Shown piece after piece: positions 1-8,742 of a stretch of DNA of 64,000 bases; the first letter of the stretch is position 1, and the number at the start of each line of letters is the position of its first letter. The stretch comes from Pseudomonas oryzihabitans (lineage in GTDB: Bacteria > Pseudomonadota > Gammaproteobacteria > Pseudomonadales > Pseudomonadaceae): contig NZ_CP021645.1 of the NCBI RefSeq assembly GCF_006384975.1, positions 2,074,001 to 2,138,000 of the forward strand, in the 5' to 3' direction. Made by a program: the position numbers and the translations under genes. Below the pieces are notes generated by a model. That model saw only the letters and a program-made list of their open reading frames with translations, was not told where the DNA came from and did not search any database.

Positions 1-260
1 CGGGTAGCACGGCGTTTCAGGTGGCCGCAGGCGTCCCAGCCCCGACTCAGACCTATACCGATATACCGGTCAGCCTCGAGAATCCAGCCGGCCTGCTGGA
101 TACCCTGGTCACCGCCCGGCACGGCGACGCAGGGCTCGACATCCAGGCCGCCGCCTATAGACGCAGCGCCCAGATCCTGATGCGCGGCCAGGTACCGCTT
201 TACGGGGCTTCGGCCGAATTGACCCGAGCCTTGCAGGCACTGCCCGGCGCCGACCGCTGA
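1..260 (+). CDS. C-terminal fragment of an unidentified protein
   Basis: The frame is open from the left edge of the window to a TGA at 258-260, so this is the tail (about 86 residues) of a gene that begins outside. A GTG at 21 is in frame but need not be the start. The fragment is hydrophilic, with no membrane segment or recognised motif, and ends in an Ala/Leu-rich helix. I do not recognise the family. It converges on the ClpP-like gene on the other strand. Confidence 0.5.
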   Translation, partial: GSTAFQVAAGVPAPTQTYTDIPVSLENPAGLLDTLVTARHGDAGLDIQAAAYRRSAQILMRGQVPLYGASAELTRALQALPGADR

Positions 261-288
261 GCGACTGGCCTCACCGCCCGGCCTGAAG

Positions 289-996
289 TCATCTGCCGGC
301 GCCATCGGTGATGAAGTAGGTGGCCTGGTCGGGCGTGTGGGGTAACTGATCGCGCTCCTGGGTAATCAAGCCCAGCTTCTTGGCCTCCTCGTAGCCCAGA
401 CGCTTTCTGTTGCTTTCGGAGGACAGCAGCGTGGTGAGGTCGTCTGGCGATAGTTTGAGACAGCCTTTGTAGATTTCGCTGAACTTGAGGTTCTCCCGCT
501 CCGCATCCTCGAACGCCTGTTTGGCCTGGTCAGGTTTCAAGTAGCCATTCAGGGGAACGCTAACCGCAGCGGGATGCAGGAGGAAACTCGAGAGCGGTTC
601 GGAATAGCGGCTTGGCGCGGCGCAATAGAGCAGCGTTGCGGCGGAGTCCGTGAAAGCCGTATTGATGGCATTCACATGAAGGGGATAGCGGCGCATGAAT
701 TCATAGGCGACGTAACCCGCTTCCATGCTGCCGCCGCCGCTATTGATATAGAGATTGACGTTCTGGATGCCAGGGTACTTCGTGGAGATGTCAGTCAGGG
801 CAGCCAGCAGGGAGCTGATCGAGCGATCGTTTACGCCGGCATTGAAATACACCGATGCGGAAGTGGCGTTCGCAGCACCTCCCTCCCCCTTGATTACCGT
901 CATCTCGGCGAAAGAGCTGCTCACATAAGTGCAGGCCAACAAGGCCAAGCCCCCGCGCATCAACCCTTTGCTTGTCTTCGAACGTCCGCTGCTCAT
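289..996 (-). CDS. Secreted ClpP-like serine protease fold protein (COG3904 type)
   Basis: 235 residues. The ATG at 996 is chosen because AGGAGAG lies just upstream; the frame stays open further up, but that part looks non-coding. The first ~34 residues form a signal peptide (basic start, GGLALLACTYV, cleavage near SSFA), so the protein probably acts in the periplasm. The body resembles the ClpP/crotonase fold: a glycine turn in YINSGGGSMEAGY, a candidate nucleophile Ser in TDSAATLL and a candidate His in FLLHPA, in the order and spacing of ClpP Ser and His. The third catalytic residue cannot be assigned by eye. Substrate unknown; it stands alone between unrelated genes. Confidence 0.7.
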   Translation of the reverse strand: MSSGRSKTSKGLMRGGLALLACTYVSSSFAEMTVIKGEGGAANATSASVYFNAGVNDRSISSLLAALTDISTKYPGIQNVNLYINSGGGSMEAGYVAYEFMRRYPLHVNAINTAFTDSAATLLYCAAPSRYSEPLSSFLLHPAAVSVPLNGYLKPDQAKQAFEDAERENLKFSEIYKGCLKLSPDDLTTLLSSESNRKRLGYEEAKKLGLITQERDQLPHTPDQATYFITDGAGR

Positions 997-1251
997 GCGC
1001 TTCTCTCCTGAAAACAGGCCGATACGTTCAGCCGGGTTTCTGGAGCCTAGGGGGGCGATACTTAACATCCTCTTAAGGGGCACTGACGTTCGGCCATGGC
1101 AGCAGAAGAATTGGAGGCAGCGGGCCGACACACGGTCGTCGCATGGAGATTTGCAAGGTGGGCTGCCAGCTTGCGTGGGCACTCGCCCAGAGTTCGCCAA
1201 GCCGCCACTTCCACCGCGTCGCCGATCGCCCTATAGTGCATACCATATAGG

Positions 1252-1263
1252 ATAGGGGGGTAT
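1252..1263 (+). promoter_or_regulatory. Candidate DmeR/RcnR-type operator overlapping the dmeR ribosome site
   Basis: ATA-GGGGGG-TAT is a symmetric pair of A/T half sites around a six-G tract. This is the architecture of RcnR/DmeR operators (A/T-rich inverted repeats flanking a G/C tract). The G tract ends six bases before the dmeR ATG and is also the only Shine-Dalgarno-like sequence there. Assignment is by similarity of layout only. Confidence 0.5.
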
Positions 1264-1266
1264 GCT

Positions 1267-1542
1267 ATGTCACATATGAAAGCCAGCAAGGACGACCTGC
1301 TCAAGCGCGTGAAACGGATCGCCGGCCAGCTACAGGCCATCGAACGGGCGCTGGAGGAGGACGCCGACTGCGCCAAGACCTTGCATCTGGTGGCGGCCAC
1401 CCGCGGCGCCCTCAATGGGCTGCTCGAAGAGATCGTCGAGGAGCATGCCCGGGAGCATGTCGCCCGCCCCGGCCTGAGCGACGAAGAGCGCGCTGAAGGG
1501 GTGGAACAGCTACTCGAAGCCATTCGCCGCTATGGTAAGTGA
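1267..1542 (+). CDS. dmeR: DmeR/RcnR-type metal-sensing repressor (CsoR/RcnR family)
   Basis: 91-residue all-helical repressor. The metal ligands of E. coli RcnR are conserved by position: His3, Cys35, His60 and His64. This favours Ni/Co sensing over Cu(I) CsoR proteins (Cys-His-Cys) or formaldehyde-sensing FrmR, which lacks His3. The first ATG (1267) is kept because it places His at residue 3; a second ATG at 1276 would remove that ligand. It precedes and slightly overlaps the CDF exporter, an arrangement known as dmeRF. Expected role: repress its own operon until Ni2+ or Co2+ binds. The operator-like ATA-G6-TAT lies directly upstream. Confidence 0.85.
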   Translation: MSHMKASKDDLLKRVKRIAGQLQAIERALEEDADCAKTLHLVAATRGALNGLLEEIVEEHAREHVARPGLSDEERAEGVEQLLEAIRRYGK

Positions 1543-1549
1543 GGTGGAG

Positions 1550-2485
1550 ATGAACAACCTGGATCTCAGCCATGGTCATAGCCATAACTTTCTGGGCGCC
1601 GACCATGATCGAAATGCGCGCCGCACCCTAGCGGTGGTGGCGCTGACCCTGGTGATGATGGTGGTCGAGATCGTCGCTGGCTATCTGACCGGTTCCATGG
1701 CGCTGCTGGCTGATGGCTTTCACATGGCGACCCATGCGGGCGCCCTGGGCATCGCTGCCGCGGCCTACGCCTTCGCCCGCCGTCATGCCGAAGATGCGGC
1801 CTATAGCTTCGGCACCGGCAAGGTCGGGGATCTCGGTGGCTTCGCCTCGGCATTGATCCTGGGCCTGGTGGCGCTGGGCATCGGCGGCGAATCGGTGATC
1901 CGGTTATTCGAGCCGACCCAGGTGCAATTCGGCACAGCTACCTTGATCGCCATCGTCGGCCTCATCGTCAATGTGATCAGCGCCCTGCTGCTGACGGGCG
2001 GTGCGGGAGAAGATCACGGACATGGCCACGGTCATCATCACCACCATGATCACGGTCACAGCCATGGCGAGGACAACAACCTGAGGTCGGCCTATGTCCA
2101 TGTGCTGGCGGATGCCTTGACCTCGGTACTGGCCATCGTCGCCCTGCTGGCTGGCAAGCTGCTCGGCTGGGTCTGGCTGGACCCGGTAATGGGCATCGTC
2201 GGCGCCCTGGTGATCGCCCGCTGGGCCTGGTCTCTGCTGAAGGATACCGCTGCCGTGCTGCTGGACCGGACCGACGCCCAGGTCGCCGACGAGATCCGCG
2301 AGTTGCTCGCCGGCAGCGACCGGCTGGTGATTACCGACCTGCACGTCTGGCGCGTAGGGCCAGAAGCCCGCGCCGCCATCGTCAGCGTGAGCGGTCCGGC
2401 TGCGGGCGGCGCCAGCGACGTCCGCAGCCGTCTGCTGTCGGTACATGAGGTCACCCATCTGACGGTCGAATATCGGGTCGCCTGA
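1550..2485 (+). CDS. dmeF: DmeF-like cation diffusion facilitator, Ni/Co efflux
   Basis: 311 residues with ATG at 1550, preceded by GAGGTGGAG. An ATG at 1532, overlapping dmeR, is in frame but has no ribosome site. Inner-membrane CDF antiporter with six helices. The N-terminus is His-rich (HGHSHN), and a cytoplasmic loop near residues 160-175 is almost entirely His, Gly and Asp. DGFHMATH in helix II carries the transport-site Asp and His of the DmeF branch. The C-terminal cytoplasmic domain (DLHVWRVGPE) is the usual dimerisation domain. Paired with an RcnR-like repressor, it most likely exports cobalt and nickel; zinc is possible. Confidence 0.85.
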   Translation: MNNLDLSHGHSHNFLGADHDRNARRTLAVVALTLVMMVVEIVAGYLTGSMALLADGFHMATHAGALGIAAAAYAFARRHAEDAAYSFGTGKVGDLGGFASALILGLVALGIGGESVIRLFEPTQVQFGTATLIAIVGLIVNVISALLLTGGAGEDHGHGHGHHHHHDHGHSHGEDNNLRSAYVHVLADALTSVLAIVALLAGKLLGWVWLDPVMGIVGALVIARWAWSLLKDTAAVLLDRTDAQVADEIRELLAGSDRLVITDLHVWRVGPEARAAIVSVSGPAAGGASDVRSRLLSVHEVTHLTVEYRVA

Positions 2486-2540
2486 CTTGGCTGCAGAACC
2501 TCAGACCCGTTCCAAGCCCCGAATACGGACGAGTGGCTTC

Positions 2541-2972
2541 TTAGAGTTTCATCCCCACCGCCAGCCGGTTGAAGGCGTTCATCAGCGCCACCACCAGGGT
2601 CAGGTCGGAGATCTCGGCGTCGGTGAAGTGCGCTTTGAGCGGTTCGTAGAGGGCATCGGGTGCGCCCTTTTCGGCGACTGAGGTCAGGGTCTCGGCCCAC
2701 TCCAGGGCGGCGCGTTCGCGAGCGTCGAACAGCTCGCTGAGGCGCCAACCGGCCAGGCGGTCGAGCTTGGCCTGGGCGACGCCCTGCTCGCGCAGGGTTT
2801 GCGCATGCTTGCCCAGGCAGAAGGCGCAGCCATTGATCTGGGAAATGCGCAGATAGATCAGCTCCACCAGTTCGAGGCCAAGGGGACTGTGCGCCAACGC
2901 CTGGCTGGTCGCGACCAGCCCCTGGTAGGCGGCGGGAGACAGGGTGGAAAACGGCAAGCGTAGTTGGCTCAT
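2541..2972 (-). CDS. AhpD/carboxymuconolactone decarboxylase family alkylhydroperoxidase-like protein
   Basis: 143 residues, the usual size for a single-domain AhpD-like protein. The active-site motif is CAFCLGKH (Cys49, Cys52, His56), with the preceding helix ELVELIYLR supplying the proton-relay Glu. Such proteins reduce peroxides through the Cys pair, although many members have unknown substrates. It is divergent from the MocR-type regulator starting at 3144, with 171 bp between them, which suggests it is that regulator's target. Confidence 0.8.
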   Translation of the reverse strand: MSQLRLPFSTLSPAAYQGLVATSQALAHSPLGLELVELIYLRISQINGCAFCLGKHAQTLREQGVAQAKLDRLAGWRLSELFDARERAALEWAETLTSVAEKGAPDALYEPLKAHFTDAEISDLTLVVALMNAFNRLAVGMKL

Positions 2973-3143
2973 GGGCTACTCCGGAGTGGTTGGTGAAAGA
3001 TGCGCCTGTGGATGTTTGGCGAAAGGCGGCGCGCGGGTGCTTGGGCCCCGACGCAAGGCGAGTGGTCTGCGTGAATGAAGGCCTCACTCTAGGCGGCCAA
3101 TGACCTAGGCTATAGGGCCAAGAAACAGCTAAGCGACTAGGCC

Positions 3144-4544
3144 ATGATCCTGACCGCCGCCCTCGATGCCCGCCTCGCCCTGCCCCTCTACCGGCAGCTG
3201 TACCTGCGCTTTCGCCAGGCGCTGGATCAGGGCCGGCTGCGCCCCGGTGACCGGGTGCCGGCGGTGCGCGCGCTGGCAGCGGAGTTGAACGTGGCCCGGG
3301 GCACGGTGGAGGCCGCCTATCAGCAGCTGATCGCCGAGGGCTTGCTGATTCCCCGTGGCCCGGCAGGCACCATCGTTTCGCCGCAATGGAAACGGTCGGC
3401 GCCTAGCGGGGCGATCACCTCACCGCCCGCCCCGGTGGAGGCGACCCACGCCGGCGGTCCGCCCCTGCCCTTGCAATTGGGCTTGCCGGCGCTGGATGCC
3501 TTTCCGCGCAAACTCTGGACCCGCCTGGCCGCGCGGCAATTGCGCGGAGCCGGGCTGGAGGGGCTGGTCTATCCCGATGCCCGCGGTCATGCCGGCCTGC
3601 GCGCTGCCATCGCCACCTACCTGGGGCTGGCGCGCGGCATCGCTTGCAGCCCCGAGCAGGTGTTCGTCTGCGCCGGCTATCGTGCGGGGCTGGATCTGAT
3701 CGTCCAAACGCTGCTGGCGCCCGGCGATGCCTGCTGGTTCGAGGAGCCGGGCTACTTCATCGCCCGCCGCGCCCTGCAGGCGGCGGGCCTGGCGTTGATC
3801 CCGGTACCGGTAGATGGCGAAGGGCTGGACGTCGCCGCTGGCCTGGCCCAGGCACCCCACGCCCGCTGTGCGGTGGTCACCCCGAGTCACCAGAGTCCGT
3901 TGGGCGTGTCGCTGTCCCTACCCCGGCGCCTGGCGCTGCTGGACTGGGCGCAGCGCGAAGACGCCTGGATCATCGAGGACGACTACGATAGTGAGTATCG
4001 CTATCAGGGCAAGCCGTTGCCGGCGCTCAAGAGCCTGGATGAGCAGGGCCGGGTACTCTACGCCGGCACCTTCAGCAAGGTGCTGTTTCCCGGGCTGCGC
4101 CTGGCCTATCTGGTGGTCCCGCCGGCCCAGGTGGCGGCCTTCGCCGCCAGCGCCGACCGCCTGCATAACCATGCGCCTCTCTTGCTGCAAGCCACGGTAG
4201 CGAGCTTTCTCGCGGAAGGTCACTTCGCCCGCCATCTGAATCGAATGCGTACCCTCTATCGGCAGCGCCGCCAGTGGCTGGCCGAGGCCATGACGACCGC
4301 CTTGGGCGCAGGGGTACGGATCGAGCTCCAGGCCGGCGGCCTGCATCTGCTGGCTCGCCTGGCACAGGGCGACGACCAGTCCTGGGCGGACGCTGCCCAG
4401 GCCGAGGGACTCGCGGTACAGGCGCTGTCGCGCTGGTATCTGGCCGCACCGGAGCACCAGGGACTGCTGGTGGGGTTCACCAATGTCACCCAAGCCGATG
4501 AGGCACAGGCCCTGGCCAGACGGTTGGCACGGTTGCGACCCTGA
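3144..4544 (+). CDS. MocR/PdxR-type GntR regulator with aminotransferase domain
   Basis: 466 residues. Residues ~10-80 are a GntR winged helix (LPLYRQLYLRFRQAL, RPGDRVPAVRALA, ARGTVEAAYQQL). The remainder is a fold-type I aminotransferase domain with the PLP-lysine region AGTFSKVLFPGLRLAYL and the EDDYDSEYRY motif. This is the MocR architecture, in which PLP or a PLP adduct is sensed. It reads away from the AhpD-like gene, and no pdxST genes are present here, so the general PdxR label may not reflect its real target. The ATG start has only a weak ribosome site. Confidence 0.8.
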   Translation: MILTAALDARLALPLYRQLYLRFRQALDQGRLRPGDRVPAVRALAAELNVARGTVEAAYQQLIAEGLLIPRGPAGTIVSPQWKRSAPSGAITSPPAPVEATHAGGPPLPLQLGLPALDAFPRKLWTRLAARQLRGAGLEGLVYPDARGHAGLRAAIATYLGLARGIACSPEQVFVCAGYRAGLDLIVQTLLAPGDACWFEEPGYFIARRALQAAGLALIPVPVDGEGLDVAAGLAQAPHARCAVVTPSHQSPLGVSLSLPRRLALLDWAQREDAWIIEDDYDSEYRYQGKPLPALKSLDEQGRVLYAGTFSKVLFPGLRLAYLVVPPAQVAAFAASADRLHNHAPLLLQATVASFLAEGHFARHLNRMRTLYRQRRQWLAEAMTTALGAGVRIELQAGGLHLLARLAQGDDQSWADAAQAEGLAVQALSRWYLAAPEHQGLLVGFTNVTQADEAQALARRLARLRP

Positions 4545-4941
4545 CGGATTCTTGCAGCGGCAGCTGCCGCGCCTGAGCTACCGTTCAGATCCCAAAGACA
4601 ACCACTGATCGTCAACGGCTCTGGCGCGGCTGTTCCAGCACTCAGCGCCGAGCAGGCGCTGGGCAAGGCTTCGCCCTATGCCGGGCCCTGTCGGGAATAA
4701 ACCTGCCGCAAAAATGCCTATTGCGTCACGTAAAACTTTTTCAGGGTAACCCTCTCAAAAAACGGGCTCCACGACTCTGGAGCTCACCTGTTGCCAGACG
4801 TCGTCATTGCCGCTGCTCGCCTTCGTCACGCCTGGACAGCCGACTCCCTCATGCACAGAACGCCCGAGGGAGCCTGCGCCCGCCCAATCCGCCGGCTCGG
4901 ACCAGCTCACCCCGTCACACCGCCACTGCGCAAGGATTTCC
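4545..4941. other. Intergenic stretch between the MocR regulator and the chemoreceptor
   Basis: 397 bases without a convincing gene. Open frames here lack ribosome sites and composition typical of genes. The only structure I see is a small terminator-like hairpin reading leftward (stem GCTCCA/TGGAGC around 4767-4783, followed on that strand by six T at 4757-4763). It has no obvious gene to terminate. The promoter of the chemoreceptor should lie in the last ~200 bases, but I cannot pick it out. Confidence 0.4.
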
Positions 4942-6573
4942 ATGCTGAACCGCCTGAACATCTCGAAAAAACTCAACCTCGGCTTCGGCGCTATCCTGGT
5001 CATCATCCTGGCGCTGATCCTGGCGGCGAGCCAGGGTTTCAATCAGGTCAACTCGGCGGTCAAGCAGAACATCCACTCCTACCACGTGTTGCAGGATGCC
5101 GATGCCGCCCTGTTGGCGCTGGTCAACATGGAGACCGGCATGCGCGGCTTCGCCCTGACCGGCAAGGAAGAGTTCCTCGCCCCCCTGAACCAGGGCGAAC
5201 GTGACTTCGCCGAGCAGGTGCAGGAACTGAGCCAGCTCACCCGTGACAATCCCGCCCAGCAGAGCGATCTGAGCCAGCTCGCGGCGGCCAAGACGCAATG
5301 GAACAGCGAATCGGTGCAGCAGATCATCGCCCTGCGCCGCCAGGTCAATGCCGGCACCCTACCGCTGGACACCCTTACCGCGCGCATCGCGACAGCCCAG
5401 GACAAGGGCAAGATGGATGCCATGCGCAGCCTGTTGGCTCAGATCAAGACCCGCGAGAACAAGCTGCTGGAAAACCGTACCCAGACGATGCAGGACGCCA
5501 AGCAGGACGCCATGGTCATCCTGATCAGCGGGGGCATTCTCGCCGCCCTGCTGGCGCTGGGCATCGCCTGGTCGCTGTCGCGCACCATCATCGGCCGGCT
5601 CCATCAGGCCATCGCCGTGGCCCGCAATATCGCCAACGGACGCCTGGATTCGCCGATTCCGGCAGGCGGACAGGATGAGGTGGGCCAATTGCTGGGTGCC
5701 TTCGGCCTGATGCAGGAAAAGCTGCGGGAGATGATCCAGCGCATCAAGCAGGGGACCGACCACCTGGTCGCCGCCTCCCACAGCATTTCCGCCAACTCGC
5801 AGCAGCTCTCCGCCGCCGCCCAGGAGCAATCCAGCGCGGCCTCCAGCATGGCGGCCACGGTGGAAGAACTGACCGTGAGCATCAACCATGTGGCGGATAA
5901 CGCCAACGAAGCCCACGACCTGTCCAGCCAATCCGGCCGCCTGGCGCAGGACGGTGGCAAGACCATCCAGGCATCGGTGGAGAGCATGAGATCCATTGCC
6001 GGCACCGTGCAGTCCTCGGCCGAGCGCATCGGCGAACTGGGCGAACATTCCGAGCGCGTCTCGTCCATCGTCAGCGTGATCAAGGGCATCGCTGACCAGA
6101 CCAACCTGCTGGCGCTCAATGCTGCCATCGAAGCCGCGCGGGCCGGTGAGCAGGGTCGCGGCTTCGCCGTGGTGGCCGACGAGGTACGCCAACTGGCGCA
6201 ACGCACCGCCAACTCCACCCAGGAAATCGCTGCCATGATCGAGAAGATCCAGGCCGCCACCCATGCGGCCATGGCCGACATGGACGTGGGGGTGCGTCAG
6301 GTCAATGGTGGCGTCGACCTGGCCAACCAGGCCGGCGAGGCGGTGGTGAGCATCAATACTTCCTCGGACAGCGTGGTCCGGGTGGTCAACCAGATCTCCG
6401 TGGCCCTGCGCGAGCAGACCGCCGCCAGCCAGGACGTGGCCCGCACCGTGGAGCGTATCGCCCAGATGGCCCAGCAGAACAGCGAGGCCATTGGTGAGAC
6501 GGTGCAGACCGCTGTCTCCCTCGATGCCCTGGCCAACGACCTGAATCGGCAGATCGGGCAGTTCAGGTGCTAA
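4942..6573 (+). CDS. Methyl-accepting chemotaxis protein with CHASE3 sensor
   Basis: 543 residues. ATG at 4942 is chosen for the upstream CAAGGA and because it gives the standard MCP start (basic [11 protein letters not shown], then a membrane helix). Order: TM1 (~10-30), periplasmic CHASE3-type four-helix sensor ([13 protein letters not shown]), TM2 (~195-212), HAMP, then a long cytoplasmic coiled coil with the kinase-control hairpin ([20 protein letters not shown]). It ends at QFRC and lacks a C-terminal CheR/CheB pentapeptide. Ligand unknown. No other chemotaxis genes are nearby. Confidence 0.92.
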   Translation: MLNRLNISKKLNLGFGAILVIILALILAASQGFNQVNSAVKQNIHSYHVLQDADAALLALVNMETGMRGFALTGKEEFLAPLNQGERDFAEQVQELSQLTRDNPAQQSDLSQLAAAKTQWNSESVQQIIALRRQVNAGTLPLDTLTARIATAQDKGKMDAMRSLLAQIKTRENKLLENRTQTMQDAKQDAMVILISGGILAALLALGIAWSLSRTIIGRLHQAIAVARNIANGRLDSPIPAGGQDEVGQLLGAFGLMQEKLREMIQRIKQGTDHLVAASHSISANSQQLSAAAQEQSSAASSMAATVEELTVSINHVADNANEAHDLSSQSGRLAQDGGKTIQASVESMRSIAGTVQSSAERIGELGEHSERVSSIVSVIKGIADQTNLLALNAAIEAARAGEQGRGFAVVADEVRQLAQRTANSTQEIAAMIEKIQAATHAAMADMDVGVRQVNGGVDLANQAGEAVVSINTSSDSVVRVVNQISVALREQTAASQDVARTVERIAQMAQQNSEAIGETVQTAVSLDALANDLNRQIGQFRC

Positions 6574-6581
6574 AAAGCAGA

Positions 6582-6622
6582 GAGTGGCAGGCAATTCCGG
6601 TTACAAAAACTGCCTGCCACTC
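6582..6622. terminator. Strong hairpin downstream of the chemoreceptor
   Basis: A perfect 12-bp stem, GAGTGGCAGGCA (6582-6593) with TGCCTGCCACTC (6611-6622), starts 8 bases after the chemoreceptor stop. There is no clear U tract, so it may be a bidirectional terminator or an mRNA-stabilising hairpin. It sits at the edge of the AT-rich DUF6602 island. Confidence 0.6.
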
Positions 6623-6699
6623 AGCCATTTAAAGCGTCGTAACTCGCCAAAATCAGATATCAATTAAAAATCAGCATGCATAGCAAAAACTATAGAAGT

Positions 6700-7404
6700 T
6701 CAATCAACGTACTCATCCCAGTTAACATCTCGCATCAGTAGGCACCCTGTAACTTTAGAGAGAATCGTGAGAAGACGCGCAAGCCCAATAGAGGGATCTT
6801 CAAAAAAAAGATATGAATCAGTTCCTCTCACAGGATAAATTAGCCCCTCGTTTCTAATAAGAACCCCTTTCGTAAAATCCAAGTACACATCAGGAATGGA
6901 CACATCTGGAAAGCTGTCAAGCTTACGCCAAATACTACCTAAACTCGATCCACCATATGTTATTACTACCGTCAATATCCTTGCATAAGGCCAAGTGACG
7001 TCTCCTAACTGAGCCCCGGCAAGGGAGCTAGGCTTGAGATCCTTGACGCTTCTGATATTCGTACAGATATCTTCCAGCAACGAAGGACTTATCTCTGTTT
7101 TTATCTCAAGAGTAGCAACCACGCCCTCCTGAAGGATCAAGTCGTGACCACTAGCAAAAGGCAACCTCGGCATGGACTTAAGTACAAGAACTATATCTTG
7201 CTGTTTTGAGCGAGCCCCATTCGAATCTACAACAACCCCACTTACCGCATTAGTCATTTGAGGAAGATGGGCAATCAGAAAATCCTGAATTAGCTTCTCA
7301 CGTGTAGATCCCATAGTCGCAGAATGCCCTAAAACTTTAGTCATTTCGTATTGAGCAATAATCGATCCGACTGCCCCGCGACAATATTCCACTAACGGCT
7401 TCAT
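6700..7404 (-). CDS. DUF6602-like protein with PD-(D/E)XK nuclease-type core
   Basis: 234 residues; ATG at 7404 preceded by GAAGGTGA. The N-terminal half has GSTREKLIQDFLIAHLP, then a strand ending in an acidic position (KQQDIVLVL), then TLEIKTE. This Glu/Asp...D...ExK order is typical of the PD-(D/E)XK fold of restriction-like nucleases. I assign it to DUF6602 by this pattern from memory. The gene is strikingly AT-rich, with A/T-ending codons, unlike every neighbour, so it was probably acquired recently. It is a lone gene with no methylase, helicase or toxin partner. Function unknown; a defence or DNA-processing role is only an inference. Confidence 0.6.
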   Translation of the reverse strand: MKPLVEYCRGAVGSIIAQYEMTKVLGHSATMGSTREKLIQDFLIAHLPQMTNAVSGVVVDSNGARSKQQDIVLVLKSMPRLPFASGHDLILQEGVVATLEIKTEISPSLLEDICTNIRSVKDLKPSSLAGAQLGDVTWPYARILTVVITYGGSSLGSIWRKLDSFPDVSIPDVYLDFTKGVLIRNEGLIYPVRGTDSYLFFEDPSIGLARLLTILSKVTGCLLMRDVNWDEYVD

Positions 7405-7540
7405 AGATCACCTTCAAATATTTTAAATCCCTAGATATCTCTAACCTAAAGCCCGCGAACAGTTTAGACCGCAGAAACACCCTGCAACATTCACTCAACG
7501 CAACGGTCACACGGTTGTCTCCCTCACGGCCTCGCCCCGC

Positions 7541-8734
7541 ATGACCACTCCTCGCCCCACCGATCGCCTGCCCCGCCTCAATCAGTTGCGCAATCTGAAG
7601 ATGGCCCGCTCCGCCCATGCCTATGTGCGCGGCAGCACGGTGCAGTTCTACGAATGGCTGCACAGCCAACCGGGGCGCAGCCTGCCCAATGGGCCAGCGG
7701 TGTGGATCTGCGGCGATTGCCATGCCGGCAACCTGGGGCCCACCGGGGATCTCAAGGGCGCCACCGACGTCAACATCCGCGACCTGGACCAGACCGTGGT
7801 CGGCAATCCGGCCCATGACCTGGTGCGCCTGGCGCTGTCGCTGGCCACCGCGGCGCGCGGCTCCGACCTGCCGGGGGTGACCACCGCGCGAATGCTGGAA
7901 GAGATGATGCGCGGCTACGAGATCGCCTTCGAGGATGACCTCGAACGCGAGGTGCCGCGCCCCGCCCAGGTCAAGGCCGGCATGCGCAGCGCGGTGCAGC
8001 GTACCTGGAAGCACCTGGCCAAGGAGCGCATGGAAAACACCCGTCCCAAGCTGCCGCTGGGCAAGCATTTCTGGCGGCTGAGCAAGGCCGAGCGCCAGGC
8101 CATCGCCGAGCTGTGTCAGACGCCCGGCATCCATGCCCTGGTGACCTCGCTCAAGGGCCGCAGCCACGACAGCCGCGTCGAGTTGCTCGACAGCGCCTAC
8201 TGGGTCAAGGGTTGCAGCTCCCTGGGCCTGCGGCGCTATGCCGTGCTGCTGGGGGTGGACGATGGCGACGACGAAGACTATTGCCTGATCGACATCAAGC
8301 AGGCGGTGGCCGCTGCCGCTCCACGCGCCGCCCATGCCGCCATGCCCAAGGACAATGGCAAGCGGGTGGTGGAAGGTGCACGCCAGCTGTCACCCGCGCT
8401 GGGCAATCGCATGCTGGCGGTACGGCTGCTGGATCACTCCTTTTTCATCCGTGAACTCCTGCCCCAGGATCTCAAGCTGGAGCTGGACGAACTCAGCGCC
8501 CGCGAGGCCATGGGCGCCGCGGCCTACCTGGCGCGGGTAGTGGGTCGTGCCCACGCCCGGCAGATGGACCTCGCGACGCGCGTGGAGTGGATGAGCGATC
8601 TGCAGCACAATCGCACCCGTACCCTGGACGCCCCGTCCTGGCTATGGAGCAGCGTGGTGCAACTGGTGGGCGCCCATGAGATGGGCTACCTGGAGCATTG
8701 CCGGCGTTATGCGCTGGAACATACGCAGGACTAG
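7541..8734 (+). CDS. DUF2252 family protein (kinase-like fold)
   Basis: 397 residues. Recognisable DUF2252 blocks: KMARSAHAYVRGSTVQFYEW near the N-terminus, VWICGDCHAGNLGP (the HGD-like catalytic block of aminoglycoside-kinase-like folds), DVNIRDLDQTVVGNPAHDLVRLA (a metal-binding Asp block), and VVGRAHARQMD near the end. The fold suggests a phosphotransferase, but no substrate is established for the family. Start by ATG; no good ribosome site, and no alternative start upstream in frame. Convergent with mgtC. Confidence 0.75.
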   Translation: MTTPRPTDRLPRLNQLRNLKMARSAHAYVRGSTVQFYEWLHSQPGRSLPNGPAVWICGDCHAGNLGPTGDLKGATDVNIRDLDQTVVGNPAHDLVRLALSLATAARGSDLPGVTTARMLEEMMRGYEIAFEDDLEREVPRPAQVKAGMRSAVQRTWKHLAKERMENTRPKLPLGKHFWRLSKAERQAIAELCQTPGIHALVTSLKGRSHDSRVELLDSAYWVKGCSSLGLRRYAVLLGVDDGDDEDYCLIDIKQAVAAAAPRAAHAAMPKDNGKRVVEGARQLSPALGNRMLAVRLLDHSFFIRELLPQDLKLELDELSAREAMGAAAYLARVVGRAHARQMDLATRVEWMSDLQHNRTRTLDAPSWLWSSVVQLVGAHEMGYLEHCRRYALEHTQD

Positions 8735-8742
8735 CACTGGCC

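Noticed and set aside
2008..2075. Short near-repeats of CAT/CAC/GGT in this stretch as a DNA repeat or CRISPR-like array
   Set aside because: They encode the His-rich metal loop of the DmeF exporter; there are no spacers or regular units.
4757..4783. Leftward terminator-like hairpin between the MocR gene and the chemoreceptor
   Set aside because: The stem is short and there is no leftward gene to terminate, so it is noted only inside the intergenic entry.
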